Below, in pieces: positions 36,765 to 45,112 of a stretch of 64,000 nucleotides of DNA. This DNA is from DASRAA01 sp963814165 (GTDB lineage Bacteria > Acidobacteriota > Terriglobia > Terriglobales > Acidobacteriaceae). A program made the translations under genes and the position numbers. Every line of letters begins with the position of its first letter. Positions within the stretch are counted from its first letter, which is position 1. The notes below the pieces were generated by a model. That model made no database searches, had not been told where the DNA came from, and saw nothing but the letters and a program-made list of their open reading frames with translations. Location: positions 186,001 to 250,000 of the forward strand of contig CAWFBW010000017.1 in assembly GCA_963814165.1 (NCBI GenBank), given 5' to 3'.

Positions 36765-38369
36765 GCACTCTTACCGCCGCCGAACTCGTCACCAACGCAG
36801 CCGGACGCCGCGTTCCCACCACCGTCAATGGCCGCGAGCAAACGCCTTACGCCGGTGTGGACGGCCATCGCCCCACCGGCAACAAGTTCGGTCCTCCGAT
36901 TCGGACCAACACCGACTACCCCAGGAACGGCGACAAGCGCGTGCCCGACCTCGAAACCGCGCTGCGGCTCTGCGGGCTGCGTGATGGCATGACCATCAGC
37001 AGCCATCATCACCTGCGCAACGGCGACCGCGTAGCGCTTACTGCGCTTGCAAACCGCCGCGCGCATGGGCGCACGAGACCTCATGTGGTTCCCCAGCGCT
37101 TCCTTCCCCTGCCACGAGCCGGTGATCGAACTGATGAAGTCGGGCGCCGTGCATCACATCGAAGGCAGCATGAACGGCCCGCTGGGCGACTTCTGCTCCC
37201 ACGGCAACATGCGCGGCATGGGCGTCCTCCGCTCGCATGGCGGACGCTGGCAGGCGGTGCAGGATGGCGAAGTTCACATCGACATCGCCGTCATCGCCGC
37301 GCCCACCGCCGACTTCTTCGGCAACGCCGACGGAGCGCACGGCAAGTCCGCTTGTGGCTCGCTCGGCTTCGCGCTCACCGATTCCGTCTATGCCGATCGA
37401 GTCATCGTGGTGACCGACAACCTCGTTCCGTTTCCGTGCGTTCCGTGGCAGATTCAGGGCAACAACGTGGACTACGTCGTCGAAGTCGATTCCATCGGCG
37501 ATCCCTCGAAGATCGTCAGCGGCACCACACAAATCACGCGCAGCCCTGATCGGCTGCGCATCTCGTATCTCGTGGCGCAATTTCTGCGCGACAGCTGCAT
37601 CATGCGCAATGGCTTCTCCTTCCAGGCTGGAGCCGGAGGCGTTGCTCTCGCCTTCGTTGATTACCTGGCCCGCATGATGAAGGAGGCGGGCGTCAAAGCC
37701 AGCTTCGTCCGCGGCGGCTCCACCAACTACCTCGTGGACATGCTCAAGGAAGGACTGACAGGCTACATCCTCGACGGACAGACATTCGACCTCGATGCTG
37801 TTCAGTCCATTGCCACCGATCCGCGTCACGTGCCGACCTCGCCGTTTACCTCGTACAACTTCCACGGCAAGGGGAACTTTGCCTCGATCGTCGATGCCTG
37901 CGTCCTTGGGGCGACCGAGGTGGACGTGAACTTCAACGCCAACGTCGTCACCCATTCCGACGGGCGCCTGCTGCACGGCATCGGTGGTTGGCAGAACTGC
38001 CTGTTCGCCGGATGCACCATTCTCGCCGTGCCTTCTTTCCGCGATCGCATTCCCGTCATCGTCGACGAAGTCACCACCCTCACGGGCCCAGGCGAGTTGA
38101 TCGACGTGATCGTCACCGAAAGGGGAATCGCCATCAACCCCAAGCGCCAAGATCTGCTCGATGCGGTAAAGGGAAAGGGTCTGCCGATTCGCACCATTGA
38201 GGAGATCAAAGCCGAAGTCGAGCGTATTTGCGGTGGCAAACCCGCCAAGCCGCACCTCGCTGATCGGCCGGTGGCTGTCGTCAAGTGGGTTGACGGCACC
38301 GTGCTTGATACCGTCTGGCAGGTGCTGGACGACAATCCCTACGCCGGCAAAGTGGCAGGAGGCGAGTAG
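36761..38369 (+). CDS. citF: Citrate lyase alpha subunit CitF, citrate:acetyl-ACP transferase (frame break near 37047)
   Basis: CitF exchanges citrate for acetate on the carrier, making citryl-ACP. The ~535-residue protein starts MSTLTAAELVTNAAGRRVP and has TISSHHHLRNGD and GGVALAFVDYLARMMKE. Further along are IVDACVLGATEVDVNFNANV, GIGGWQNCLFAGCTI and VTERGIAINPKR, all CoA-transferase/CitF blocks. The frame changes at about 37047 (RVALTAL then QTAARMGARDL), cured by removing one base. The ATG overlaps the preceding stop. Neither citC (ligase) nor the citX/citG prosthetic-group genes follow, unlike classical cit operons; the next 220 bases hold only a repeat element. Confidence 0.86.
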
Positions 38370-38406
38370 CGCTGGGCGTTGCCGGCCGTGCAGATCGCGG
38401 CTGAAC

Positions 38407-38531
38407 AGGCTGCTGAAAAGAGCGGTCTTGGGTAGAGCTGACCTTTAGGTCAGCGTCTGCCGTTTCTTTTCGACCCGCCGAGCGGACTTCAGTCCGCGAG
38501 GCGTAAGCCTTCACGACTTTTTCAGCAGCCT
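38407..38531. repeat. 125-bp MITE-like element with terminal inverted repeats and two internal hairpins
   Basis: The ends are 13-base inverted repeats AGGCTGCTGAAAA (38407-38419) and TTTTCAGCAGCCT (38519-38531). Inside are two perfect hairpins, GCTGACC-TTTA-GGTCAGC (38437-38454) and GCGGACT-TC-AGTCCGC (38482-38497). No open frame of its own is convincing. The structure suggests a non-autonomous mobile element or large REP-type palindrome; it may also serve as a transcription end for citF. Confidence 0.65.
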
Positions 38532-38588
38532 CTGAAGCCGCTGGTTTCAGCACTGCTCGCTTGAGTCCCACCCGTAAACCGCGACCTG

Positions 38589-38929
38589 CTATTGCGGAGT
38601 GCGATCGGGTTTTGCTTTCAAGTCCAGCGGCATCAATCCCGGCTTTGCCTCCCTCATCTGTTTGGCATTCGTACGAGTTGGTCCGCAGGTTGTTTCGCGC
38701 AGAAACCGGGGATTTTGTCCCTTAGTGAACCAGAACGCTCGAATCTTGTAGCAGACATCCGAGTCGGGATGAATCTCCATGTTGTCGAATGCCTGCAAGG
38801 GCCTATTCGGCTGGACCAGGACGAATAGCTGCGAAGGCACGAGCAACGGGTCTGCCGGCGCTGCGTGAGCCTGAGCGGGACAGACGCGGAGGTCGAAAGC
38901 GCCAGGGAAACGACAAGAACGCTGACCAT
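38589..38929 (-). CDS. Small exported protein of unknown function (frame break near 38885)
   Basis: The C-terminal 85 residues read continuously (SQLFVLVQPNRPLQAFDNMEI, SDVCYKIRAFWFTKG, FLRETTCGPTR). Two Cys in CYKIRAF and TTCGP could pair. Upstream in another frame is MVSVLVVSLALS, a plausible signal peptide, followed after a shift by AQAHAAPADPLL. Joining them near 38885 gives a ~110-residue secreted protein. I do not recognise a named family. It stands alone, convergent with the repeat element and citF. Confidence 0.5.
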
Positions 38930-39148
38930 AAATGCCTCCTACGGGCGAATGTTAGCACCGTTTCAAGCCGGTAGCGCCACGATTGGGACGAGTTGCAGGG
39001 GTCGGAATTACATCGAAGTGTAGCGCTCCCTGCCAATCGGATTCCGCCTGGTGCCGAAACGAAATCACTGGAAAACCGGTGCGCTTGTGGTCTAATGGCA
39101 ACGGCGTGACTGCGATCTTCAATCGCGCCAGTGTGTGCGGAGGACCCG

Positions 39149-39424
39149 ATGGAAGAGCGTGACTTTTTTGATGAGCGGCAAGAGACCAAGAAGGCAACCA
39201 TGACCTGTCCCCACTGCCGTGAGTCCGCCGAATACGACATCGGGTGGTTCGTCCGCACCAAGAAGAAGCAGTTGCCGGGCCGGGCCGATGAGCGCGACCG
39301 CGCCAAGTTCGCCAAGGCGCGCTCCTACATGGTGCGGCGCGACGACCTGGTCGCCTGCAAGAATATGCGGTGCCGTAAGCGCTTCGAGGTCACAAGCGTT
39401 CAGTCGGTGGCCTTCCTGGACTGA
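39149..39424 (+). CDS. Small zinc-ribbon-like protein
   Basis: The 91-residue protein starts MEERDFFDERQETKKATMTCPHCRESAEYDIGWFVRTKKK and has a CPHC knuckle and a CKNMRC knuckle about 45 residues apart, enough for a four-Cys zinc site. The middle is strongly basic (RADERDRAKFAKARSYMVRRDD). GAGGA precedes ATG 39149. A function in nucleic-acid or protein binding is likely but unspecified; the gene has no operon partner. Confidence 0.7.
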   Translation: MEERDFFDERQETKKATMTCPHCRESAEYDIGWFVRTKKKQLPGRADERDRAKFAKARSYMVRRDDLVACKNMRCRKRFEVTSVQSVAFLD

Positions 39425-39897
39425 GCTTCTGACGGACGGCCCGTCAGTGCGCCACTCGCCTTATCACAACGTTCCGTGACCTGCGTCCTAGCCGACCCCG
39501 GCCCGAACGCCTACACTTCCGCAACGAAGGACGGGAAAGCTGTCTCCGTTAGGGCCTCAGCCGACAACAACTCCGTCTTCAGAAGGTGCTTCGGCCTGTC
39601 ATGGGTCTTGCTTACTCCACATTTCTCGCCCATCTTTCTCGCGGAAGCCTACTCTACCTCTTCACCGCTCCTCATAACTCCTTTGTTAAGAGGAATTTGC
39701 CTGTAAGTCCCACGCGTAGAAGAATTTGCACCGACTACGACCCCTATCTCCAATGGAATGAAGAGTTTCAAAAAGGGGTGGGGGAGGGGGTGCCCCGGCC
39801 GTTCACTGGCCCTTCCCATTTCGGGAAATCGACGCGAGCACCGATCGTCACTCTCGCATCGCTTGTGGAGCTACCTCGAAGCAGGTCAATACGGCCT
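39425..39897. other. Intergenic region without a recognised gene
   Basis: About 470 bases where open frames exist but none has a ribosome site, family motif or codon pattern like the neighbours. A GGGG-rich stretch lies at 39775-39800 and a purine-rich patch at 39760-39775. The 3' end carries the promoter of the PP2C gene. Confidence 0.5.
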
Positions 39898-39903
39898 ATA
39901 ATC
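39898..39903 (+). promoter_or_regulatory. TATAAT -10 element of the PP2C phosphatase gene
   Basis: A perfect TATAAT ends ten bases before the ATG at 39914, so transcription would start within a few bases of the start codon. No Shine-Dalgarno fits, which supports a leaderless message. No clear -35 is visible. Confidence 0.5.
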
Positions 39904-39913
39904 TTGTATCCCA

Positions 39914-41110
39914 ATGGCTACCCCCACCCAATCCCCCCGCAGACCGCAGCAGCCGCCCGACGAGGTCACTCGGAACGTGGCTCCGGTGATGGAACGCGTG
40001 GACCGCTTCTGGACGCGTGTCACCGACGGCATGCGGATCGATGAGATGTCGAGGCAGTTCCTCACCGATGCCCGCTCCAGCTATCGGCTCTACTCCAAAG
40101 AAGTGGACGCCGAGCGCGGTGCCGGTGTTTCGAAAGGCAAGCATTATTTCCGACTGGCGGGACAGTTCTTCTGGGCCGTGCTGGAAAAGCTCACACCAGC
40201 GCGGCGGGTATTGCTGCTGATCGCACTGGTGATGATGTTCGGCCCCAGCGGCCAAGCCACATGGCAAACCGGCAATGGAGAGATGAAGATCCTGGCTTTC
40301 GACAGCCACTTCTGGGGCGCTCTGCTGATGCTGGTGCTGCTGATTCTCGAGGTCGGCGACCGCGTGGTGATGAAGCGCGACCTCCAGATCGCCAAGGAGA
40401 TCCAAACGTGGCTGCTGCCGGCGACTCCTCCGCCGGTGCCGGGTGTCGAGATCGCGTTTGCTACCCGACCGGCGAACACCGTGGCCGGAGATTACTACGA
40501 CGTGTTTCCGCGGGCCGGAACCGGCTCCGGTGAACCGAAGTGGGTGTTCGCCATGGCGGATGTTGCGGGCAAGAGCATTCCGGCGGCACTGCTGATGGCG
40601 ACGATCCAGGCCAGCCTGAAGACGCTGGCGGCCAGTCCATCGAGCCTGACAGACCTGGTTACCAGGATGAACCGTTATGCCTGCGGAAACAGCCAGGAGG
40701 GGCGGCGGTTCACCACGGCATTTCTGGCCGAGTATGATCCCACGACCCGCGAGCTGACGTACGTGAATGCCGGGCACAACACCCCTATCCTGCGGCGGGC
40801 CTCAGGCAGCATCGAGAGGCTGGAGGCGGGTGGTATTCCGCTCGGGATCCTGGAGTCGGCGCCGTATCAGTCGGGATCAGTGGTTCTGCAGAGCGGCGAC
40901 TACCTGGTGGTCTTCACGGACGGCGTGGTGGAAGCGGAAAACGAACGGACTGACGAGTATGGCGAGCAGCGGTTGCTGTATGTGGTGCACATGAACGCGC
41001 AACTGGCTCCCGCTCAATTGCTGCAAAACATCATGACGGATCTGAACCACTTTGTAGCCGGAGCTCCACAGCACGATGATGTCACTTGCATGCTGGTGAA
41101 GGTGCAGTAG
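39914..41110 (+). CDS. Membrane-anchored PP2C/SpoIIE-type serine phosphatase (RsbU-like)
   Basis: The 398-residue protein has two hydrophobic segments (about residues 95-112 and 132-150) and then a SpoIIE-type PP2C domain. Catalytic motifs are present: NTVAGDYYDVF, FAMADVAGKSIPAALLMA, VNAGHNTPIL, GGIPLGI, YLVVFTDGVVEAEN and HDDVTCMLVKVQ. Such enzymes dephosphorylate anti-sigma antagonist proteins in partner-switching stress pathways. No anti-sigma or antagonist gene is adjacent. The N-terminal 90 residues are polar and of unknown role; they may sense a signal. Intact. Confidence 0.9.
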   Translation: MATPTQSPRRPQQPPDEVTRNVAPVMERVDRFWTRVTDGMRIDEMSRQFLTDARSSYRLYSKEVDAERGAGVSKGKHYFRLAGQFFWAVLEKLTPARRVLLLIALVMMFGPSGQATWQTGNGEMKILAFDSHFWGALLMLVLLILEVGDRVVMKRDLQIAKEIQTWLLPATPPPVPGVEIAFATRPANTVAGDYYDVFPRAGTGSGEPKWVFAMADVAGKSIPAALLMATIQASLKTLAASPSSLTDLVTRMNRYACGNSQEGRRFTTAFLAEYDPTTRELTYVNAGHNTPILRRASGSIERLEAGGIPLGILESAPYQSGSVVLQSGDYLVVFTDGVVEAENERTDEYGEQRLLYVVHMNAQLAPAQLLQNIMTDLNHFVAGAPQHDDVTCMLVKVQ

Positions 41111-41119
41111 GCAGGATAG

Positions 41120-41515
41120 TTACTCAACGGCCTTTCGCAACAGAGCGTTGATTCCCGAAAGGTTGGCCACGAGTTGAGAGGGAAATTCGTGACGGAATTG
41201 CAGATACTCGGGATCGTTGTAGGTGAGCCACGACTTGCCGTCACCGTCTTCCCAGAAGAGCGCCTTGAGTGGCAGATCGATCGCCGCGGTCGGCGTGGCC
41301 TGCATGATCGGAGTGCCGCCTTTCGGATTCCCAAAGATGAGCAGCTTGGTGGGTCGCATGGTGAACCCAGCTTTCTCAGCCTCTCCGCTGTGATCGACGC
41401 GCGCGAAGATCTTGATGCCGCGCTCATTCAAAAGCGATTCGAGGCGCTGCCTGCCTTCGTCGACGGAATACTTGCTGGGGAGAGTAATAAGCCCGTTCGG
41501 TGGTGAAGCTGGCAT
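41120..41515 (-). CDS. DUF302-domain protein
   Basis: The 131-residue protein fits DUF302: YSVDEGRQRLESLLNERGIKIFARVDHSGEAEKAG, then PTKLLIFGNPKGGTPIM and AIDLPLKALFWEDGDGKSWLTYNDPEYL. AGGAGG lies six bases before the ATG. Function is unknown; DUF302 proteins are small cytoplasmic or exported beta-rich domains. It is convergent with the PP2C gene (9-base gap) and divergent from the HAD gene. Confidence 0.85.
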   Translation of the reverse strand: MPASPPNGLITLPSKYSVDEGRQRLESLLNERGIKIFARVDHSGEAEKAGFTMRPTKLLIFGNPKGGTPIMQATPTAAIDLPLKALFWEDGDGKSWLTYNDPEYLQFRHEFPSQLVANLSGINALLRKAVE

Positions 41516-41618
41516 CGAAGCCTCCTATCGACGTGTTTGATGCTGGAGAAGAAAAGTAGGCGCTGGATATCTGCGTCAGGTTCCACCCGTTGTGCGTGTG
41601 AGATTAAAATTGACCACG

Positions 41619-42242
41619 ATGCGATCAACTAAATGGGATGCGGTCATCTTCGACTACGGGGGCGTGCTTTGCTACCCGCCGGTTCGTGATGACCTGGCCC
41701 AGTATGCGCGGAGCAGTGGCTTTGACGAGGAGACTTTCTTCGAACTCTACTCCGCGACCCGCGACTACTATGGCCGCTCGGCCGATGGATATTCACGGCG
41801 CTGGTACCACGCTGCCGATGAGGCCGGAGTAGAAATACCGGAAGCCGCGGTGATCCAGTTCATCGACAAAGAGTCAGAGCTCTGGACCCGCCCCAATGCC
41901 GAGGTGCTTGCCCTGGCGAGAGAGATAAAGGCGGCGGGATGCCGGATTGCGATTCTGTCGAACATGACGTTCGAGTTGCTGAAGATATTGCAGACCAAAT
42001 TCGATTGGCTGGATGAGTTTGACGTTCGTATCTGGTCATGCGAGCACGGCTGCGCCAAACCTGACGAGACCATTTATCACTCGTGCCTCAAGTCCCTGGG
42101 CTGCGAACCAGCGCGGGTGCTCTTCTTCGACGACCGTCCAGGAAACGTGGAGGGAGCAAAGCGCCTGGGCATCGACGCCGAGGTATTCGAGTCGGCCCAG
42201 CAGTCCCGGGCGATTGTCGCAAATGGAATTGGATTGTCGTAA
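41619..42242 (+). CDS. HAD-superfamily hydrolase (epoxide-hydrolase/YihX-like subgroup)
   Basis: The 207-residue protein starts MRSTKWDAVIFDYGGVL, with the nucleophile region DYGGV (second acidic residue replaced by Gly, as in YihX-like HADs). It continues with ILSNMTFELL, a Lys in GCAKPDETIYH and FFDDRPGNVEGAKRLG. It has an alpha-helical cap with WYHAADEAG. Substrate unknown; relatives act on sugar phosphates. ATG 41619 chosen because conservation starts there. TAAAAT at 41605-41610 leaves only a very short leader. Confidence 0.85.
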   Translation: MRSTKWDAVIFDYGGVLCYPPVRDDLAQYARSSGFDEETFFELYSATRDYYGRSADGYSRRWYHAADEAGVEIPEAAVIQFIDKESELWTRPNAEVLALAREIKAAGCRIAILSNMTFELLKILQTKFDWLDEFDVRIWSCEHGCAKPDETIYHSCLKSLGCEPARVLFFDDRPGNVEGAKRLGIDAEVFESAQQSRAIVANGIGLS

Positions 42243-42295
42243 CCGCAACACAGCTTTGGCATTGCTTCGCGAAGTTTGACGTGGCACCCTTAACC

Positions 42296-43213
42296 ATGCC
42301 CGCGACGACGAGCCGCCCAGTCGAAGGCAAAAAACAAGTCATCAGCCTGTGGCAACGGCTGGACCGACGTCCGGTGATTGCCGCGGCGCAAGGCTTCCTG
42401 CGCCACAACGGGCTGACCGCTTCAGCCGCGCTGGCGTTCTACTTCCTGATGTCATTGCTACCTTTCCTGATATTTCTGGCGAGCGCCCTTGCGGTGCTTC
42501 CTATTCCGCACCTCGCACCGAGGATGGTGCAGCTGGCCTCGCACTTCGTGCCCAGCGAAACCATGCCGCTGGTGCACAGCATGCTCACCTCGACCATGCA
42601 TACCAACAACGGCCTGGTGTCAGCGGGTTTCCTTCTGTCTGTGATCGCCGCGTCCAATGCCTTCGCCGTCACAACTACGTTGCTCAATGCCATTTACGAG
42701 GGCGGCAAACCGGTGACATTCTGGAAGAGCCGGTTGCTCGCGATTTACATCACGTTCGCGGTTGGTGGCATGACGACTGTAGCTTTGGGAGCGATGCTGC
42801 TGGGGCCGCACTTTGGTCGCGAACTGGCAAGGGTGTTCAATGTGAGTGACACGTTCGTGGACGTTTGGCCGGTGTTGCGGTACCTGTTGGCGATCAGTTG
42901 CGCCCTGGCTTCGATCGAGGTGCTGTATTATCTCGGCCCCAGCCGCAAGCACACGCTACGCCAGCAGTTTCCCGGTTCAGTGTTTGCGGTTTCCGTATGG
43001 CTCGCCAGCTCGGGTGCGCTCGGCATTTACTTGCGACGGTTCTCGTACCTCAACGCAATGTACGGCACGCTGGCCTCGTTTGTGGTGTTTATGATTTGGC
43101 TGCAAATTACCGCGGCAGCGATTTTGCTGGGGGCGGAGCTGAATGTAACACTGGAAAAACGGAAGACAGAGAAATTGCTCGGGGAGCCTGTAGTGGAATC
43201 ACCTACGACGTAG
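42296..43213 (+). CDS. YihY/BrkB-family membrane protein
   Basis: The ~305-residue inner-membrane protein has six hydrophobic helices. Family words are AALAFYFLMSLLPFLIFLAS, SVIAASNAFAVTTTLLNAIYE, ALASIEVLYYLGPSRKH and FSYLNAMYGTLASFVVFMIWLQITAAAILLGAELN. The function of this family is not established (formerly thought to be RNase BN). ATG 42296 is used; GTG 42281 in the same frame is an alternative. It follows the HAD gene after 53 bases. Confidence 0.87.
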   Translation: MPATTSRPVEGKKQVISLWQRLDRRPVIAAAQGFLRHNGLTASAALAFYFLMSLLPFLIFLASALAVLPIPHLAPRMVQLASHFVPSETMPLVHSMLTSTMHTNNGLVSAGFLLSVIAASNAFAVTTTLLNAIYEGGKPVTFWKSRLLAIYITFAVGGMTTVALGAMLLGPHFGRELARVFNVSDTFVDVWPVLRYLLAISCALASIEVLYYLGPSRKHTLRQQFPGSVFAVSVWLASSGALGIYLRRFSYLNAMYGTLASFVVFMIWLQITAAAILLGAELNVTLEKRKTEKLLGEPVVESPTT

Positions 43214-43278
43214 TATTTTCACGGCGGGCGTGCCTTCTGCGATAGGGAATCCGGCGAGTGTTCGCCACACTGAGCGAA

Positions 43279-44886
43279 TCAGAGTGCCTGGGTGTTTCCG
43301 GTGTCGCGCAGGTCGAGTTCGCGTTCTATCTGGCGCAGTACTTCATCGTCGATCTGGCCGGTATCGCGCAGGCGAATGGCGGTGGTGCGCTCTACCCGAG
43401 ATAATTCGCGGAAGATCCGCGAGATTTCTTTGTGATGATCGGCGGCAGCGGTTCCGGGATGACTGTCGGTGCCGTCGACCACCTTAAGGCGATGCTCATA
43501 GTGCTCGATGAGGTCGTCATACATCGCCTCAAATTCGGCTTCCTGCTGTTTTCGGGAGTGCAGGAAGTCGAGCGCGGACTGCAAAACAACCTTGCGGGCG
43601 GTTTCCTCCTCGACATTCTGTCCCGGCGCGTTGGCCAGCCCCAGCTTCCGAACCAGAACAGGCAGAGTGAGGCCCTGCAAGACAAGTGTGACGAAGATTA
43701 CGCAGAAGGCAAGGAACACGATCAAGTTACGCTGCGGGAATGCGCCGCCATTCGCAAGCGTCTGCGGCAGCGCTATCGCCGCAGCCAACGCGATGACTCC
43801 GCGCATTCCGGTCCAACCCACCACGAGGATTTGTTGCGGTGTTGGCCAAGCCACGCGATGGTGTAAAAGACGGCGACGGATGGCAAACGCAAGATAAGCG
43901 CCGGGGAACGACCAGATCAGGCGCAGCGCTATTACTAAACCGCTGAAGAGCGCTCCGTAAAGGAAGAGCGCTTGCCAACTGTAGTCGCGGATCTCTGCCA
44001 GTACGCGGGGAAGTTGCAGGCCGATCAGCACGAAGACCAGGCCGTTCAGGATGAAGTTGAGCGCGTCCCAGACGGCCCAGGCTTGTAAGCGGACGCCGGG
44101 AGAGAAGAAGGCCGAACTCCTGCGGCCGAGATAGAGACCGCATGTGACAACCGCCAGTACGCCGGAAGCATGCAGGCGATCGGCGATGAAGTACGCGAAG
44201 TAGGGAACGAGGATGCTGATGGCGATTTCAATGGGAGCGTCGTCGATGTGCCGCTCGATCCAGTCCACGATCCAGGCGGTGATGAGGCCGACAGCCACCC
44301 CGGCGAGGGAGAGGTAGATTAAGCGCATGAAACCGCCGACGAAGGTTGGAGTCTGGCCGCGCAACGCGATAGCGATACCAAACTCGAGTGCTAACAAGCC
44401 GCTGGCATCGTTGACCAGACTTTCGCCTTCGAGGATGTCGCTGATTCGCTTGGGGAGGCCGACCTTGCGGGCAATGGTGGTGGCTGCGAGCGCATCGGTC
44501 GGGGCAATCACGGCGCCCAAGATCAGGCCGATCTTCCAATCAAAGCCGGGGAACAGATATGCCGCAGTCGCCGCAACTCCAATCACTGTAAAGGCGACCA
44601 GGCCAAAAGCGAGGAAGGATATGTTGACGAGGTTCTGGCGAAAGTCTCGCCACGATGTCTGCCATGCGGCGTAGTAAAGAAGCGGCGGCAGGACTACGAG
44701 GAAGACGGCGTCGGGATTCAGCGAGATCTTCGGAATGACTGGAAGGAGGCCGAGCAGGCTCCCGCCGATGACGAGCATGATGGGATAGGGGACCTGGACT
44801 TTGCGGGCAAGGGTTCCAAATACTGCGACGAACAGCAGCAGAAGAAGGAACACCAGTTCGACGGACAGTATGCTGCTAGTCTCCAT
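43279..44886 (-). CDS. Na+/H+ antiporter, CPA1 family (NhaP-like)
   Basis: The 535-residue protein has about 12 helices followed by a ~115-residue cytoplasmic tail with charged helical segments. Ion-binding motifs are VIAPTDALAAT and LEGESLVNDASGLLALEF (the ND pair of electroneutral CPA1 exchangers). The tail (FLHSRKQQEAEFEAMYDDLIEHYEHRL) could be regulatory. It exchanges Na+ or K+ for H+ for pH and salt homeostasis. Monocistronic, divergent from ada across a 226-base gap. Confidence 0.92.
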   Translation of the reverse strand: METSSILSVELVFLLLLLFVAVFGTLARKVQVPYPIMLVIGGSLLGLLPVIPKISLNPDAVFLVVLPPLLYYAAWQTSWRDFRQNLVNISFLAFGLVAFTVIGVAATAAYLFPGFDWKIGLILGAVIAPTDALAATTIARKVGLPKRISDILEGESLVNDASGLLALEFGIAIALRGQTPTFVGGFMRLIYLSLAGVAVGLITAWIVDWIERHIDDAPIEIAISILVPYFAYFIADRLHASGVLAVVTCGLYLGRRSSAFFSPGVRLQAWAVWDALNFILNGLVFVLIGLQLPRVLAEIRDYSWQALFLYGALFSGLVIALRLIWSFPGAYLAFAIRRRLLHHRVAWPTPQQILVVGWTGMRGVIALAAAIALPQTLANGGAFPQRNLIVFLAFCVIFVTLVLQGLTLPVLVRKLGLANAPGQNVEEETARKVVLQSALDFLHSRKQQEAEFEAMYDDLIEHYEHRLKVVDGTDSHPGTAAADHHKEISRIFRELSRVERTTAIRLRDTGQIDDEVLRQIERELDLRDTGNTQAL

Positions 44887-45112
44887 TCAGCGCGAGGTCT
44901 CCGGGTGGTTTATTCATAATGCCTGAGGACGGCGGCTTGAGTTGATTAGAGGGCTGAGGGACCAAAATGGATTTGAAAATTGGCGAATTAAGTTTGTAGG
45001 ATCTTCGCGGGCGGCGGGTCGTCCGCGAGCAGTAAAATCGCCAGTACGAACAAGTTAGTTTGCCCGCAAGAACCGGATAGCGGCCGGAAGCCAAGCGGGC
45101 TACCTTTGCAAC

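Noticed and set aside
36761..37050. Apparent CitE-CitF fusion
   Set aside because: Removing one base near 36738 gives CitE a natural TGA overlapping the CitF ATG.
39586..40044. 152-codon frame before the PP2C gene
   Set aside because: It overlaps the PP2C start in another frame and shows no motif or ribosome site.
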